Positions 1-9,319 of a stretch of 64,000 bases of DNA are shown piece by piece. The DNA is taken from the NCBI GenBank assembly GCA_000619965.1, contig JHVD01000006.1:124001-188000 (forward strand), in the 5' to 3' direction. Made by a program: the position numbers and the translations under genes. The DNA is from Propionibacteriaceae bacterium P6A17. GTDB taxonomy: Bacteria > Actinomycetota > Actinomycetes > Propionibacteriales > Propionibacteriaceae. The notes beneath the pieces were generated by a model that searched no databases, had not been told where the DNA came from, and worked only from the letters and a program-made list of their open reading frames with translations. Numbering within the stretch: the first letter of the stretch is position 1; every line of letters starts with the position of its first letter.

Positions 1-377
1 AACGACTGCCCCTTGGCGGAGATGTGCGAGAGCGGGTAGGCCGTGAACCAGACGGAGGCCTGCTCGACGGCGGCCCTCGGGTCGGGCTTGGCGAAGGCGT
101 TGGCCCACATGAGGTGATCGCCCGCGAGCTGCCGAGCGAGCCTCGTCGCGTCGGCCAACATGGACTGTTCCTCGAGCCACTCGACGTAGGCCCGGTTGCG
201 CCCGTCGGCCTCGAAGGGCGGCGGGGGCAGCGTGTCGTCGGCCGACGCGTTCCTGCGCGCGCGAGGACGAAGCTTGGCGGGGCGCGCGGCGAAGCGCTGC
301 TGGTCGAAGCTGAGCTCCGTCGTGAGGTCGTCCTCGGTGAGCTCGTCCGGGGTGGGGGAATCGTTCGTGGCGGTCAC
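1..377 (-). CDS. N-terminal part of a probable GH13-type glycosidase / trehalose-synthase-like protein (partial, runs off the window edge)
   Basis: An open frame enters from the left edge and begins at a GTG at 375-377, with a GAGAGG stretch just before it. About 125 residues are visible: an acidic, Pro-rich leader, then a helical stretch (VEWLEEQSMLADATRLARQL) and a segment reading MWANAF...SVWFTAYPLSHI. I recall this N-terminal pattern from long actinobacterial GH13 alpha-amylase/trehalose-synthase-like proteins, but no catalytic motif is inside the window. The enzyme name is therefore inference from the N-terminus. That the frame is coding is well supported by its length and codon use. Confidence 0.5.
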   Translation of the reverse strand, partial: MTATNDSPTPDELTEDDLTTELSFDQQRFAARPAKLRPRARRNASADDTLPPPPFEADGRNRAYVEWLEEQSMLADATRLARQLAGDHLMWANAFAKPDPRAAVEQASVWFTAYPLSHISAKGQS

Positions 378-420
378 CTCTCAAGGCTAGCCAAGTCTGG
401 CGGGGAAGGTGGGAGGTGGC

Positions 421-930
421 CTACCGTGGCCGGCGGTGGGCGACGAGCGTCTCCATGCGTCCGTCGGAGCGCGGGGCGTCGAACCACAGGCCTGCGACGA
501 AGCCGTTGCGTTCCAGCACCCGAATCGACGCGTGGTTGCGGTGGTTCGGGCAGGCGACGATGCCCGTCGCCTCCGGGAAGACCCAGATCGCGAGCTCCGC
601 GAGCTGCGCGATGAGCTGGGTGCCGAGGCCCCGACCGACGAGTTCGGGCTCGCCGATGCAGAAGTCGATGCCGACGTCGTCGACGTCGGCCGGGATCACT
701 CCGCCGGGCGGGAGATCGCGTACCCGGAACACATCGGCGAACCCGATGTCGTGGCCCTCGTGGTGCACGACGAGCATCCGCACGCCCGACGGGTCGTCCA
801 GGCGGGGTCCGAATCGCTCGAGGGCCTCGTCGAGCGTGAGTTGTGGAAACCAGCGTCTGGCGGCGGGGGACTGCTGCCAGACGATCAGCCGGGGAAGGTC
901 GTCGCGGCGCATGGGACGGAACGTGAACAC
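421..930 (-). CDS. GNAT family N-acetyltransferase (AAC(6')-like)
   Basis: This 169-residue protein is close to a single GNAT domain in length. The acetyl-CoA binding loop is visible as GRGLGTQ at residues 99-105, after an acidic beta-4 strand (VGIDFCIGEPE). The C-terminal part contains NHASIRVLERNGF, the usual alpha-4/beta-6 region. It starts at GTG 930 with a good GGAGGT Shine-Dalgarno about eight bases upstream. The layout resembles aminoglycoside 6'-N-acetyltransferase-type GNATs, but the substrate cannot be read from sequence; ribosomal-protein or small-amine acetylation is equally possible. It is transcribed away from the alpha/beta hydrolase at 1048. Confidence 0.8.
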   Translation of the reverse strand: MFTFRPMRRDDLPRLIVWQQSPAARRWFPQLTLDEALERFGPRLDDPSGVRMLVVHHEGHDIGFADVFRVRDLPPGGVIPADVDDVGIDFCIGEPELVGRGLGTQLIAQLAELAIWVFPEATGIVACPNHRNHASIRVLERNGFVAGLWFDAPRSDGRMETLVAHRRPR

Positions 931-1047
931 GGCAGATACCTCCGTTCCGGTCGGCTTGGCGGGTGGTCCGGTGGTCGAACCCGGCGTGCCGGGGTCGATA
1001 CCGCGACGGTACTAGGCTGGCGACGGTTTCGAGAAAGGGAAGACATC

Positions 1048-1944
1048 ATGCCTGGCAAGCGCCGTGGGAAGCCCGCCGTCTCGCTGTTCGGGGAGGGAGT
1101 GGCGATGCGCACCATCCGAGCGGGTTTCGGGCTGGGGGAGCGCGTCGCTCCGCGACTGGTGGCGCCACTCGGGCAGCGGCTGTGGTTCCACGTGCCCCCG
1201 GCGCCGCCCTATCCCCGCCGCGAACGCGGCTTCGACCCGGGCGAGCTGCTCGACGTGCGCCTGAACGGTCGGCACCTGGCGACGCACGCGTGGGGGAGCG
1301 GCCCCACCGTGCTGCTCGTGCACGGCTGGTCCGGGTGGTGGCAACAGCTCGGCCTCTACGTCCAGCCTCTCGTCGAGGCCGGGTTTCGCGTGGTGGCGGT
1401 GGACATGCCCAGCCATGGCGACTCGGGCCGGGGTCGATTCGGGCGAGGCTACTCGGGGGTCCCGGACTTCGCCGACGGCGTGGAAGCCGTCGCGCAACAG
1501 GTCGCCGACGGGCACCTGCACGCGATGATCGCGCACTCTGCGGGCTGCGTCGGCGTCGCAATCGCGCTGACAAGGGGCATCACCGCCGAACGCGTGGTAT
1601 TCATCTCGCCTTCGGTCTCCGGCGAGGACCAGCTCGAGTTCGTCGCGAAGCGTCTGGGCTGGGGGCCGCGCACGACCCGTGCAGTCACGGACTACGTCGC
1701 GCATCGATTCGCGCTGGACATGTCCAACTACAGCCTCGAGCGGTTCGGCTCGTTCGACCTCGACCTGCCACCCGCGCTGTTCTTCCACGATTGGGACGAC
1801 GACTCGACGCCGCCGCACGGCACCATGCGGCTCGCGCAGATGTGGACCGGGTCGCGGGTGGTCCACACCAACGGACACGGTCATTTCCGCATCATGTGGG
1901 AACCCGACGTGATCCAGGAGGCGGTCTCGTTCATCGCCGGCTGA
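1048..1944 (+). CDS. Alpha/beta hydrolase
   Basis: This 298-residue cytosolic alpha/beta-hydrolase fold protein has the oxyanion-hole motif VHGWSGWW (residues 91-98), the strand VVAVDMPSHGDSG (116-127) and the nucleophile elbow AHSAG with Ser164. A loop FFHDWDDDST near 246-254 probably gives the acid, and His277 or His279 in TNGHGHF the base, so the triad looks complete. The start is ATG 1048 with GAAAGGGA upstream. Reading further upstream in frame would cross the divergent GNAT promoter region and is unlikely. Substrate unknown. Confidence 0.82.
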   Translation: MPGKRRGKPAVSLFGEGVAMRTIRAGFGLGERVAPRLVAPLGQRLWFHVPPAPPYPRRERGFDPGELLDVRLNGRHLATHAWGSGPTVLLVHGWSGWWQQLGLYVQPLVEAGFRVVAVDMPSHGDSGRGRFGRGYSGVPDFADGVEAVAQQVADGHLHAMIAHSAGCVGVAIALTRGITAERVVFISPSVSGEDQLEFVAKRLGWGPRTTRAVTDYVAHRFALDMSNYSLERFGSFDLDLPPALFFHDWDDDSTPPHGTMRLAQMWTGSRVVHTNGHGHFRIMWEPDVIQEAVSFIAG

Positions 1945-2106
1945 CGGTGGGTCCCGTCGCGGGGCCCGACGGGGCATCTTCGGCGACACCTTCGGGACAG
2001 TCCTGCCAGACCGGGGGCCTGCTCGGCTGCCCAATAATGACATAATGTTGCTTATCGGACTTTTACGGCAGTGCGCCTCAGACGGGCCAAGGGCCGCTCA
2101 GCGCAC

Positions 2107-3051
2107 TCAGTGCACCCAGCCGCGGCGCGCCGCCTGGACGCCGAGTTGGAACCTCGATTGGGCCTCCAGCAACTCGCTGAGATCGGCGACGCGACGAGCA
2201 GCCGTTCGCTGGCTGACGCCCATCTCGCGCGCGATGGCCTGATCGGTCAGCCCGCGCGAGAGCATGCCGATGAGCTGCAGGGTCTCGGAGGTTGGTTCCT
2301 CGACGAGCTGCTCCGAGTCCTTCCTGCGTTGGCGCAGGCTCACGGGCATCGCCTGCTGCCACCAGCGGTCGAACATGCCGTGCAACAGCGCCACGAGAGC
2401 CGCCAGCAGCACGCGACGCGCCATGATGGGTCCCTCCGGCCCCGGTGTCACCAACAGCGCTTCCTCGCCGTCGCGCAGCAGCATGCACAGCGGCAGCTGC
2501 TGGATGATCCGCACCTCCGGGCCGCCGGCGACGGCACGTTCCACCTCCTCCGCGCCCCGGGACTCATGGAGTGCGCCCTCGTCGAAGATGATCCGCATCT
2601 CCACGCCCCGGTTGGTCGCGTCCTCCCGAGCCTCGGCGAGCTCCCCGGTGATGAGCGGGCCGCATCCGCGGACGCCGTCCCATATGGAGACCCTTCCGCG
2701 GGCGTTCTTCAGGAGCAGCGCCGAGGCGTCGCGGATCTCCTCGGGGTCGAGGATGCTGTGGATCCTGCCGCGGTTGTCCCCCTCGATCGCGCTGTCGAGG
2801 AGGTTGGCCACGAGCTGGAGCCGCTGCGACTGGGAGTCGAGGGCGTCGGCGCGCGTCCGCAACGCCTGGCTGTAGCGCGTCAAGCCGGTCTCATCGTCGT
2901 CGTAGGGTTCGCCGATGCGTCCCTGCTCGAGCAGCGCGCGCGCCACGGGATCGAGGCTGGCACTCTGCCCCCTGAGGAAGTCGAGAATGGATTCCCAATC
3001 GTTCCCCACCCAATCGGGGGTGTCGCTGCCGTCCGGTGCCATGGCGGCCAT
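2107..3051 (-). CDS. LuxR/HTH-type transcriptional regulator with a phospholipase-D-like sensor region
   Basis: About 314 residues. The N-terminal half has short helical segments including LARARALLEQ-like runs. The middle (LLKNARGRV...MRIIFDEGAL...VRIIQQLPLCMLL) resembles the PLD-like ligand-binding fold seen in TrmB/LuxR-type regulators. The C-terminus carries an HTH (LIGMLSRGLTDQAIAREMG followed by SQRTAARRVADLSELL), like a LuxR DNA-binding domain. Two nearby ATGs (3051 and 3042) are possible starts; neither has a strong Shine-Dalgarno. It faces phoX across a 189-base divergent gap, but nothing shows that it controls it. Confidence 0.7.
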   Translation of the reverse strand: MAAMAPDGSDTPDWVGNDWESILDFLRGQSASLDPVARALLEQGRIGEPYDDDETGLTRYSQALRTRADALDSQSQRLQLVANLLDSAIEGDNRGRIHSILDPEEIRDASALLLKNARGRVSIWDGVRGCGPLITGELAEAREDATNRGVEMRIIFDEGALHESRGAEEVERAVAGGPEVRIIQQLPLCMLLRDGEEALLVTPGPEGPIMARRVLLAALVALLHGMFDRWWQQAMPVSLRQRRKDSEQLVEEPTSETLQLIGMLSRGLTDQAIAREMGVSQRTAARRVADLSELLEAQSRFQLGVQAARRGWVH

Positions 3052-3240
3052 GCTAGCGCCGCAATTTCGATCACCGCGAAGGGTCCCACTCCAATGGACC
3101 GACCAAGCTTGTCGACGCCCAGTCGCTCCGAGTGTTCGTTGAACGTTCATCCGAAGTTCACGCGATCCTGCCCAAGCCGACCACCGCGGATCGCTTGGAT
3201 GTGTGCCAGTCCATCCTCACCAGGAAAGGTCGATCTCTCG

Positions 3241-5352
3241 ATGATCCGCAAGCTGCTCCCCTTCCTCGAAGCCCCCGTCCACGGCAACAGGTCCTCGCTC
3301 ACGTGCCGCATGAAGTGCGGCGACGCCTGCTTCCACGACGTGCCCAACGAGTCCACGAACGAGTACTTCGCCGACGTCGTGGCCACTGCGGTGTCCCGTC
3401 GCGGGTTCCTGCGCGCCGGGGCGGTCATCGGTGCCGCCACCGCGTTCGGTTCGCTGATCGTCGGTCCCCAGGGGCGCCCCGCCCTCGCGGCGCCGAAGGC
3501 CCTCGGCTTCGAGCCCATCGCACCATCGACGGCCGACGTCGTCGCGATCCCCGAGGGCTGGACCCAGCAGGTCGTCATGCGCTGGGGCGACAAGCTGTTC
3601 TCCGCGGCCCCCGACTTCGACCCCCACCATCAGACGCCCAGCGCGCAGGCTCAGCAGTTCGGCTACAACTGCGACTTCCTCGGCTTCTTCCCGCTCGATG
3701 CGGACCACGAGGTCATGATGGTCAACCATGAGTACACCGACGAGTACATCATGTTCCCCAACTTCGACAAGGACGTCGTCGACGCCAACCAGGTCGACGT
3801 CGCCCTGGCCGCGCACGGCCTGTCGGTCGTCGTCGTGGAGAAGGAAGCCGGCACGGGCCGCCTGACTCCCGTCGTCGACCACCCCCTCAATGCCCGTCAC
3901 ACGGGCGACTCGACGTTCGCGCTCACCGGCCCCGTCGCGGGCCACGAGCTCGTCCGTACCACCGAGGATCCGTCCGGCACGACCGTGCGCGGCACGCTGA
4001 ACAACTGTGCGGGTGGGCTCACGCCGTGGGGCACCTGGCTCTCCGGGGAGGAGAACTTCAACCAGTACTTCGCCAACGCCGAGCAGGCCCCGACCGAGGC
4101 ACAGGTGGCCGCCCACGCCCGCTACGGCATCCCCAAAGGCGCCACGGAGCGCCACTGGGAGGAGGTCCACGACCGCTTCGACATCGCCAAGGAGCCCAAC
4201 GAGATCCACCGCTTCGGCTGGGTCGTCGAGATCAACCCGTGGGCGCCCGACGAGGCTCCCCGCAAGCGCACGGCCCTCGGCCGATTGAAGCACGAGGCCG
4301 GCACCGCCGTCGTCGCCAGCGACGGGCGCGCCGTCGTGTACTCCGGCGACGACGAGCGCTTCGACTACCTCTACAAGTTCGTCTCCGACGACAAGGTCCA
4401 GCGCACCGGGACGCTCGCAGACCAGGCCCGGGCCAACGCCAAACTCCTGGACGCCGGCACGCTCTACGTCGCCCGGTTCACCGCCGAGGGCGACGCGCTC
4501 GCGGGCGAGCTCGACGGCCAGTGGGTCCCGCTCGTGCACAGCGCGGGCGACACGGCGACGTCGTTCGTCGAAGGCATGTCCGGTGAGGAGGTGCTGCTGT
4601 TCACCCGTCTCGCGGGCGACAAGGTGGGCGCCACGAAGATGGACCGCCCCGAGGACGTCGAGACCAGCCCGGTCAGCGGCAAGGTCTACATGGCCCTCAC
4701 CAACAACACGCGGCGCACCGAAGACGCCGTCGACGCCGCCAACCCGCGTTCGTCGAACAAGCACGGTCACGTCATCGAGTTCACCGAGCTGGGCGGCGAC
4801 CCCACCGCACGCGAGTTCAAGTGGAGCATCCTGCTGCTGTGTGGCGACCCGCAGGATCCGGGCACCTATTTCGGCGGCTACGACAAGTCGCAGGTCTCCC
4901 CCATCTCCTGCCCCGACAACGTCACCTTCGACCCCGCGGGCAACCTGTGGATCTCCACCGACGGCAACCAGCTCGGCGCCAACGACGGCCTCTACGAGGT
5001 CGTGGTCGAAGGCGCCGATCGCGGCCGCGTGCGCCAGTTCCTTGCCGTGCCCCACGGCGCCGAGTGCTGCGGCCCCTGGGTGACCGACGAGCGCGTCAAC
5101 GTCGCCATCCAGCACCCGGGCGAGACCGATGACTCCACCTTCGAGTCGCCGAGCTCCCACTGGCCCGACGGCGGTGAGTCGATCCCCCGCCCGTCCATCG
5201 TGAGCGTGTGGCCCAACGTCGTCCAGGAGCCGTCGGAGAGCCCGACGTCCACCCCGGCGCCCTCCGCCTCGCCGACTGCCGTCGTGACGGCGCCGGTCAG
5301 CCCGGCTCCGGGTGGAGGCTCCAAGCCCGGCCTGCCCAGCACCGGGCGCTGA
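3241..5352 (+). CDS. PhoX-family (DUF839) secreted phosphatase with Tat signal
   Basis: This 703-residue protein matches the actinobacterial DUF839/PhoX family, calcium- and iron-dependent alkaline phosphatases folded as a beta-propeller. A twin-arginine signal is visible (SRRGFL at residues 52-57, followed by a hydrophobic stretch and an Ala-rich cleavage region near 82-84). Family landmarks include CAGGLTPWGTWLSGEEN and DNVTFDPAGNLWIST. Start ATG 3241 has AGGAAAGG upstream. The C-terminus is a Pro/Ser/Thr linker ending in LPSTGR directly before the stop, without the hydrophobic segment needed for sortase anchoring. It is likely exported folded and released, or held loosely at the cell surface, for phosphate scavenging. 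Confidence 0.88.
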   Translation: MIRKLLPFLEAPVHGNRSSLTCRMKCGDACFHDVPNESTNEYFADVVATAVSRRGFLRAGAVIGAATAFGSLIVGPQGRPALAAPKALGFEPIAPSTADVVAIPEGWTQQVVMRWGDKLFSAAPDFDPHHQTPSAQAQQFGYNCDFLGFFPLDADHEVMMVNHEYTDEYIMFPNFDKDVVDANQVDVALAAHGLSVVVVEKEAGTGRLTPVVDHPLNARHTGDSTFALTGPVAGHELVRTTEDPSGTTVRGTLNNCAGGLTPWGTWLSGEENFNQYFANAEQAPTEAQVAAHARYGIPKGATERHWEEVHDRFDIAKEPNEIHRFGWVVEINPWAPDEAPRKRTALGRLKHEAGTAVVASDGRAVVYSGDDERFDYLYKFVSDDKVQRTGTLADQARANAKLLDAGTLYVARFTAEGDALAGELDGQWVPLVHSAGDTATSFVEGMSGEEVLLFTRLAGDKVGATKMDRPEDVETSPVSGKVYMALTNNTRRTEDAVDAANPRSSNKHGHVIEFTELGGDPTAREFKWSILLLCGDPQDPGTYFGGYDKSQVSPISCPDNVTFDPAGNLWISTDGNQLGANDGLYEVVVEGADRGRVRQFLAVPHGAECCGPWVTDERVNVAIQHPGETDDSTFESPSSHWPDGGESIPRPSIVSVWPNVVQEPSESPTSTPAPSASPTAVVTAPVSPAPGGGSKPGLPSTGR

Positions 5353-5366
5353 CCCCATCGACGAAT

Positions 5367-5395
5367 CAGGGGCGGACCATCGCGGTCCGCCCCTG
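5367..5395. terminator. Intrinsic-type hairpin between convergent phoX and lpdA
   Basis: A perfect 12-bp stem (CAGGGGCGGACC at 5367-5378 pairing with 5384-5395) around a 5-base loop lies between the two converging stop codons. There is no T-tract, as is common in high-GC actinobacteria. It could end transcription from both sides. Confidence 0.75.
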
Positions 5396-5423
5396 ACGTC
5401 TGTCCTCCCCCGAGGGGGGAAAC

Positions 5424-6824
5424 TCAGAAGTTGATCATGTGCCCCGCGATGCCCTCCGCGGCCTCCTTGATGGCCTCGGACAGCGTCGGGTGGGCGTGGA
5501 CGACACGACCGATCTCGTCGGCGGTCAGGTCGTAGGCCTGCGCCAGCACGAGCTCGGGCAGGAGCTCGGTCACGTCGGGCCCGATCATCGACGCGCCGAG
5601 GATCTCGTTGTACCGGGCATCGGCGACGATCTTCACGAAGCCGACGCCCTCGCCCAGCCCCCACGCCTTGCCATTGGCGGCGAACGGGAACTTGGCCACC
5701 TTGACGTCGTAGCCCTTCTCGCGCGCCTGGTCCTCCGAGTAGCCGAACGACGCGATCTGCGGCTGGCAGTACGTGGCGCGCGGGATCATGTCGTAGTTGA
5801 GCGGCTGGGTCTCGGCGCCGGAGATCGTCTCGGCGGCGACGACGCCCTGCGCCTCGGCCGTGTGGGCCAGCATGAGCTTGCCGGTGCAGTCGCCGATCGC
5901 GTAGATGCCGGGGACGTTGGTGCGCATGTAGTCGTCGATGGCGATCGCGCCGCGGTCGGTCAGCGCCACGCCGGTGTTCTCCAGCCCGTAGCCCTCGGTG
6001 CGCGGGGCGAAGCCGATGGCCGACAGGAAGCGGTCGGCCTCGAGGACCTGCTGCTCTCCTCCCTTGGCGGGGCTCACGGTGACACGCACGCCGGCGCCGG
6101 TGTCCTCGATGCGTTCGACCTTGGTGGAGGTGAGCAGCTTGATGCCGAGCTTCTTGTACGCCTTCGCCAGCTCCGCGGAGATCTCCTTGTCCTCCGTCGG
6201 GACGATGCGGTCGAGGAATTCGACGATCGTCACGTCGCAGCCGTACTGGCTGAGCACGTAGGCAAACTCGGTACCGATGGCCCCGGAGCCGCCGATGATG
6301 ATCGACGACGGCACCTGATCGGCGAGGATCTGCTCCTTGTACGTCACGACGTTGGTGGAGGTCTGCGTGCCCGGGAGCATCTTCGTGGTGGCACCGGCTG
6401 CGATGATGCAGTTGTCGAACGTGACCTGCTGCTTGCTGCCGTCATCGGCGGTGACCTCGATGGTCTTGGCGTCGACGAAGGTGCCCCAGCCGTGCAGCTC
6501 CTGGATCTTGTTCTTCTTCATGAGGAAGTGGATGCCCTTGGTCATCCGGTTGGAGACCTGGCGGCTGCGCGAGAAGGCCTTGCCGTAGTCGAGGGTCACG
6601 TCACCGCTGATGCCGTAGGTGCCGGCCTCCTTGGTGATGATGTGCGCGATCTCCGCGTTGCGCAGGAGCGACTTCGTCGGGATGCAGCCGACGTTGAGGC
6701 ACACGCCTCCCCAGTACTCCTTCTCGATGATGGCCACCTGCTGGCCAAGCTGTGCAGCGCGAATGGCGGCGACGTAGCCACCGGGGCCGGCGCCGAGGAC
6801 AACCGTGTCAAAGTGAGAGCTCAT
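5424..6824 (-). CDS. lpdA: Dihydrolipoyl dehydrogenase (E3)
   Basis: This 466-residue flavoprotein is the E3 subunit of 2-oxoacid dehydrogenase complexes; it reoxidises dihydrolipoamide with NAD+. The FAD-binding GAGPGGY (residues 11-17), the redox-active disulfide CLNVGC (42-47) followed by PTKSLL, an internal NAD-binding GSGAIG, and the C-terminal HAHPTLSE catalytic-dyad region are all present. The start is ATG 6824 ([11 protein letters not shown]); an in-frame extension upstream lacks homology. No E1 or E2 gene is adjacent, so it is a stand-alone lpd locus. Confidence 0.95.
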   Translation of the reverse strand: MSSHFDTVVLGAGPGGYVAAIRAAQLGQQVAIIEKEYWGGVCLNVGCIPTKSLLRNAEIAHIITKEAGTYGISGDVTLDYGKAFSRSRQVSNRMTKGIHFLMKKNKIQELHGWGTFVDAKTIEVTADDGSKQQVTFDNCIIAAGATTKMLPGTQTSTNVVTYKEQILADQVPSSIIIGGSGAIGTEFAYVLSQYGCDVTIVEFLDRIVPTEDKEISAELAKAYKKLGIKLLTSTKVERIEDTGAGVRVTVSPAKGGEQQVLEADRFLSAIGFAPRTEGYGLENTGVALTDRGAIAIDDYMRTNVPGIYAIGDCTGKLMLAHTAEAQGVVAAETISGAETQPLNYDMIPRATYCQPQIASFGYSEDQAREKGYDVKVAKFPFAANGKAWGLGEGVGFVKIVADARYNEILGASMIGPDVTELLPELVLAQAYDLTADEIGRVVHAHPTLSEAIKEAAEGIAGHMINF

Positions 6825-6910
6825 GGGCCCAACTCTAGCCCCAGCGGCTGGAGAGTGGCACGATGCGCGAGTGCTTTCGAAGCGTTGTCCCGGACAGTAG
6901 ACTGCGGGGA

Positions 6911-8446
6911 ATGAGCGCCACGAGTGAGTCCATCGGACGGCTGATCCGCGAAGCAAGAGACGCCAAGGGCTGGTCCCAGCAGGAGTTGGCAGACGTCCTG
7001 GAGACGCCCATCGGTGTGGTCGAGCGCATCGAGACCGGGCAGCAGAACATCTCGCAGAGCACCATCGAGGCCCTCGCCTCGTCGCTGAACCTGCCAGTGC
7101 TGCGGGCGATCACCGAGGGCTCGATGAATTTCCGCATCGAGGGCCCCACGACGCTGTCCGGCGAGATCGAGGTGCGCACGTCGAAGAACGCGGCGGTGGC
7201 CCTGCTGTGCGCCTCCCTGCTGAACCGCGGCACCACCACGCTGCGCGGCATCGCGCGCATCGAGGAGGTCGACCGGATCAGCGAGGTCCTGCGATCGATT
7301 GGCGTGGACCTCACCTGGCACGACGGCGACCTCGTGATCCGCCGTCCCGAGCTCCTCTCCCCCGAGACCATCGACAAGCGCGCCGCCCGTCGGACCCGCT
7401 CGATCCTCATGTTCCTGGGCCCGCTGATGCACGAGTTCGACGAGTTCCGGCTCCCCTACGCCGGCGGTTGCGACCTGGGTGCCCGCACGGTGCACCCGCA
7501 CATGGCCGGCCTGGGCAAGCTCGGACTGTCCGTGCTCGCCACCGACGGTGAGTACCAGGCCAGCGTCGCCAAGGACGGGGCCGACGAGCACCACGTCACG
7601 CTCATCGAGCGCGGCGACACCGTCACCGAGAACATCATCATGGCGGCGGCCCGCACCCCCGGTACCACCGTGATCCGCAATGCCTCCGGCAACTACATGG
7701 TCCAGGATCTGTGCTTCTTCCTCCAGCGCCTGGGCGTCGGCATCGAGGGCATCGGCACCACCACCTTGCGCATCACCGGCGTCGACACCATCGACGAGGA
7801 TGTGGAGTACGAGATCTCGGAGGACCCGATCGAGGCGATGAGCCTGCTCACCGCGGGAATCGTCACCAAGTCGGAGCTCACCGTGCGGCGGTGTCCCGTG
7901 GAGTTCCTCGACGTGGAACTCGCCGTCCTCGACGAGATGGGCCAACGGCTCGACATGTCGCCGGTCTACCTGAGCCGTAACGGCAAGACGCGGCTGGTGG
8001 ACATCACCCTCCACCCCTCGACGCTGCACGCCCCCTTGGACAAGATCCATCCGATGCCGTTCCCCGGGCTCAACATCGACAACCTGCCGTTCTTCGCCGT
8101 GATCTGCGCGGCCGCCGAGGGGCAGTCGATGATCTACGACTGGGTCTACGACAACCGGGCGATCCACTTGCAGAAGCTGGGCGAGCTCGGCGCAAACGTG
8201 CAGGTCATGGACGCGCACCGGCTGCTGGTCATCGGCCCGACGCGGTGGCGCGGGCGCACCGTCGAGACTCCCCCTGCGCTGCGGCCTGCGGTGTGTCTCC
8301 TGCTCGCGGCGCTCGCCGGGCGCGGCGTGACCAATCTCATGGACGTCTACGTCATCAACCGCGGCTACGAGGATCTCCCCCAGCGGCTCAACAAGCTCGG
8401 TGCCAACATCAGCGTGTTCTGGGGCGAGCCGGACGACGAGGACTGA
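6911..8446 (+). CDS. HTH (XRE) domain fused to a MurA-like enolpyruvyl transferase domain
   Basis: 511 residues. Residues 6-66 form an XRE/Cro-type HTH ([20 protein letters not shown], then a second helix pair). From residue 73 the protein follows the EPSP-synthase/MurA fold: KNAA at 92-95, GGCDLGAR with the MurA-type Cys at 187, and Arg458 in ALRPA. The MurA FPTD motif that holds the catalytic Asp is replaced by FPGLNID (384-390). Established MurA enzymes add enolpyruvate to UDP-GlcNAc. Whether this one is an enzyme or a substrate-sensing regulator is open. Start ATG 6911; GGGGA abuts it, so the transcript may be near-leaderless. Confidence 0.85.
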   Translation: MSATSESIGRLIREARDAKGWSQQELADVLETPIGVVERIETGQQNISQSTIEALASSLNLPVLRAITEGSMNFRIEGPTTLSGEIEVRTSKNAAVALLCASLLNRGTTTLRGIARIEEVDRISEVLRSIGVDLTWHDGDLVIRRPELLSPETIDKRAARRTRSILMFLGPLMHEFDEFRLPYAGGCDLGARTVHPHMAGLGKLGLSVLATDGEYQASVAKDGADEHHVTLIERGDTVTENIIMAAARTPGTTVIRNASGNYMVQDLCFFLQRLGVGIEGIGTTTLRITGVDTIDEDVEYEISEDPIEAMSLLTAGIVTKSELTVRRCPVEFLDVELAVLDEMGQRLDMSPVYLSRNGKTRLVDITLHPSTLHAPLDKIHPMPFPGLNIDNLPFFAVICAAAEGQSMIYDWVYDNRAIHLQKLGELGANVQVMDAHRLLVIGPTRWRGRTVETPPALRPAVCLLLAALAGRGVTNLMDVYVINRGYEDLPQRLNKLGANISVFWGEPDDED

Positions 8447-8479
8447 CGAAGAGATGGCGCGCGATCCGATGAAGGCACG

Positions 8480-9262
8480 ATGAGTCCCATGGCGGCCGAC
8501 GTCACCCCTGCGTTCCTCGCCCCCCGGTTCATCGCCATGGCGCATCGGGGAGGCTCCTTCCTGCCCGCCAACCTCGGCATCGAGAACACGCTGAGGGCGT
8601 TCCGCAATGCGGTGGACCTGGGCTTCGACTATCTCGAGACCGACGTGCATCTCACCCGCGACGGGGTGCTGGTCGCCTTCCACGACGACCATCTTGCGCG
8701 GGTCACGGACTTCGACGGGCGCCCCGGCGACCTCACGCTGGCGGAGCTGAAGCAGCTTCGCGTCGGGGACCGGGAGGAGATCCCGACGCTCGACGAGCTG
8801 TTCGAGGCGCTGCCGGGCATCAAGTTCAACATCGACATCAAGGACCGCAACGCGACGGTGCCCCTGTCGCGGACGCTGGATCGGCATGGCGCCCACGACC
8901 GCGTGTGCGTGGCGTCCTTTTCCGCGAGGCGCCTCCACGAGTTCCGCCGCCTGCAGCCGCGCGTCGTCACGGCGGCGTCGCCGCGGTCGGTGGCGGCCCT
9001 CGCCTCCGGGATCGTGCGTACCGCCGGCAACGTCTACCAGGTGCCGCCGAGGCGCCGCGTCGGCTTCGTCAACTGGGAGATCGTGACGCCCAAGCACATC
9101 GAGCTCGCCCACCGGGCCGGCCGTCGCGTCCATGTGTGGACGATCGACGACGAGATCGCCATGCACCGGCTCATCGACTGGGGCGTCGACGGCATCATGA
9201 CCGACCGCCCGGATTTGCTGAAAGCGGTGCTGCGCATGCGTGGGATGTGGTCTACTCGGTAG
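8480..9262 (+). CDS. Glycerophosphodiester phosphodiesterase
   Basis: This 260-residue protein has the GDPD TIM-barrel signature: AHRGG (residues 21-25), ENT (35-37), ETDVH (53-57) and FHDD (67-70). These supply the general acid/base histidines and the metal-binding Glu/Asp pair. FNIDIK and the C-terminal VHVWTID...GVDGIMTDRP complete the family pattern. It hydrolyses glycerophosphodiesters to glycerol-3-phosphate and an alcohol. There is no signal peptide, so it should act in the cytosol. It lies 33 bases after the HTH-MurA-like gene and may share its transcript. Confidence 0.92.
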   Translation: MSPMAADVTPAFLAPRFIAMAHRGGSFLPANLGIENTLRAFRNAVDLGFDYLETDVHLTRDGVLVAFHDDHLARVTDFDGRPGDLTLAELKQLRVGDREEIPTLDELFEALPGIKFNIDIKDRNATVPLSRTLDRHGAHDRVCVASFSARRLHEFRRLQPRVVTAASPRSVAALASGIVRTAGNVYQVPPRRRVGFVNWEIVTPKHIELAHRAGRRVHVWTIDDEIAMHRLIDWGVDGIMTDRPDLLKAVLRMRGMWSTR

Positions 9263-9272
9263 CGACCGTTGG

Positions 9273-9298
9273 GGAACCTTTCGCCGTCGTCGTTCGTT
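9273..9298 (+). promoter_or_regulatory. Candidate SigR/SigH-type ECF promoter for rbpA
   Basis: GGAAC at 9273-9277 and GTT at 9296-9298 are separated by exactly 18 bases. This matches the GGAAT/C-N18-GTT consensus of the disulfide-stress sigma factors SigR (Streptomyces) and SigH (mycobacteria). The -10-like element is 22 bases from the rbpA start. In Streptomyces rbpA is a known SigR target, so position and gene agree. Confidence 0.7.
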
Positions 9299-9319
9299 TC
9301 CCCGGGTGAGGAGGTAGCC

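Noticed and set aside
2071-3240. Long + strand open frame opposite the LuxR-type gene, joined to phoX
   Set aside because: The part before ATG 3241 is the antisense of the regulator gene and has no homology or start signal; the Tat signal begins at 3241.
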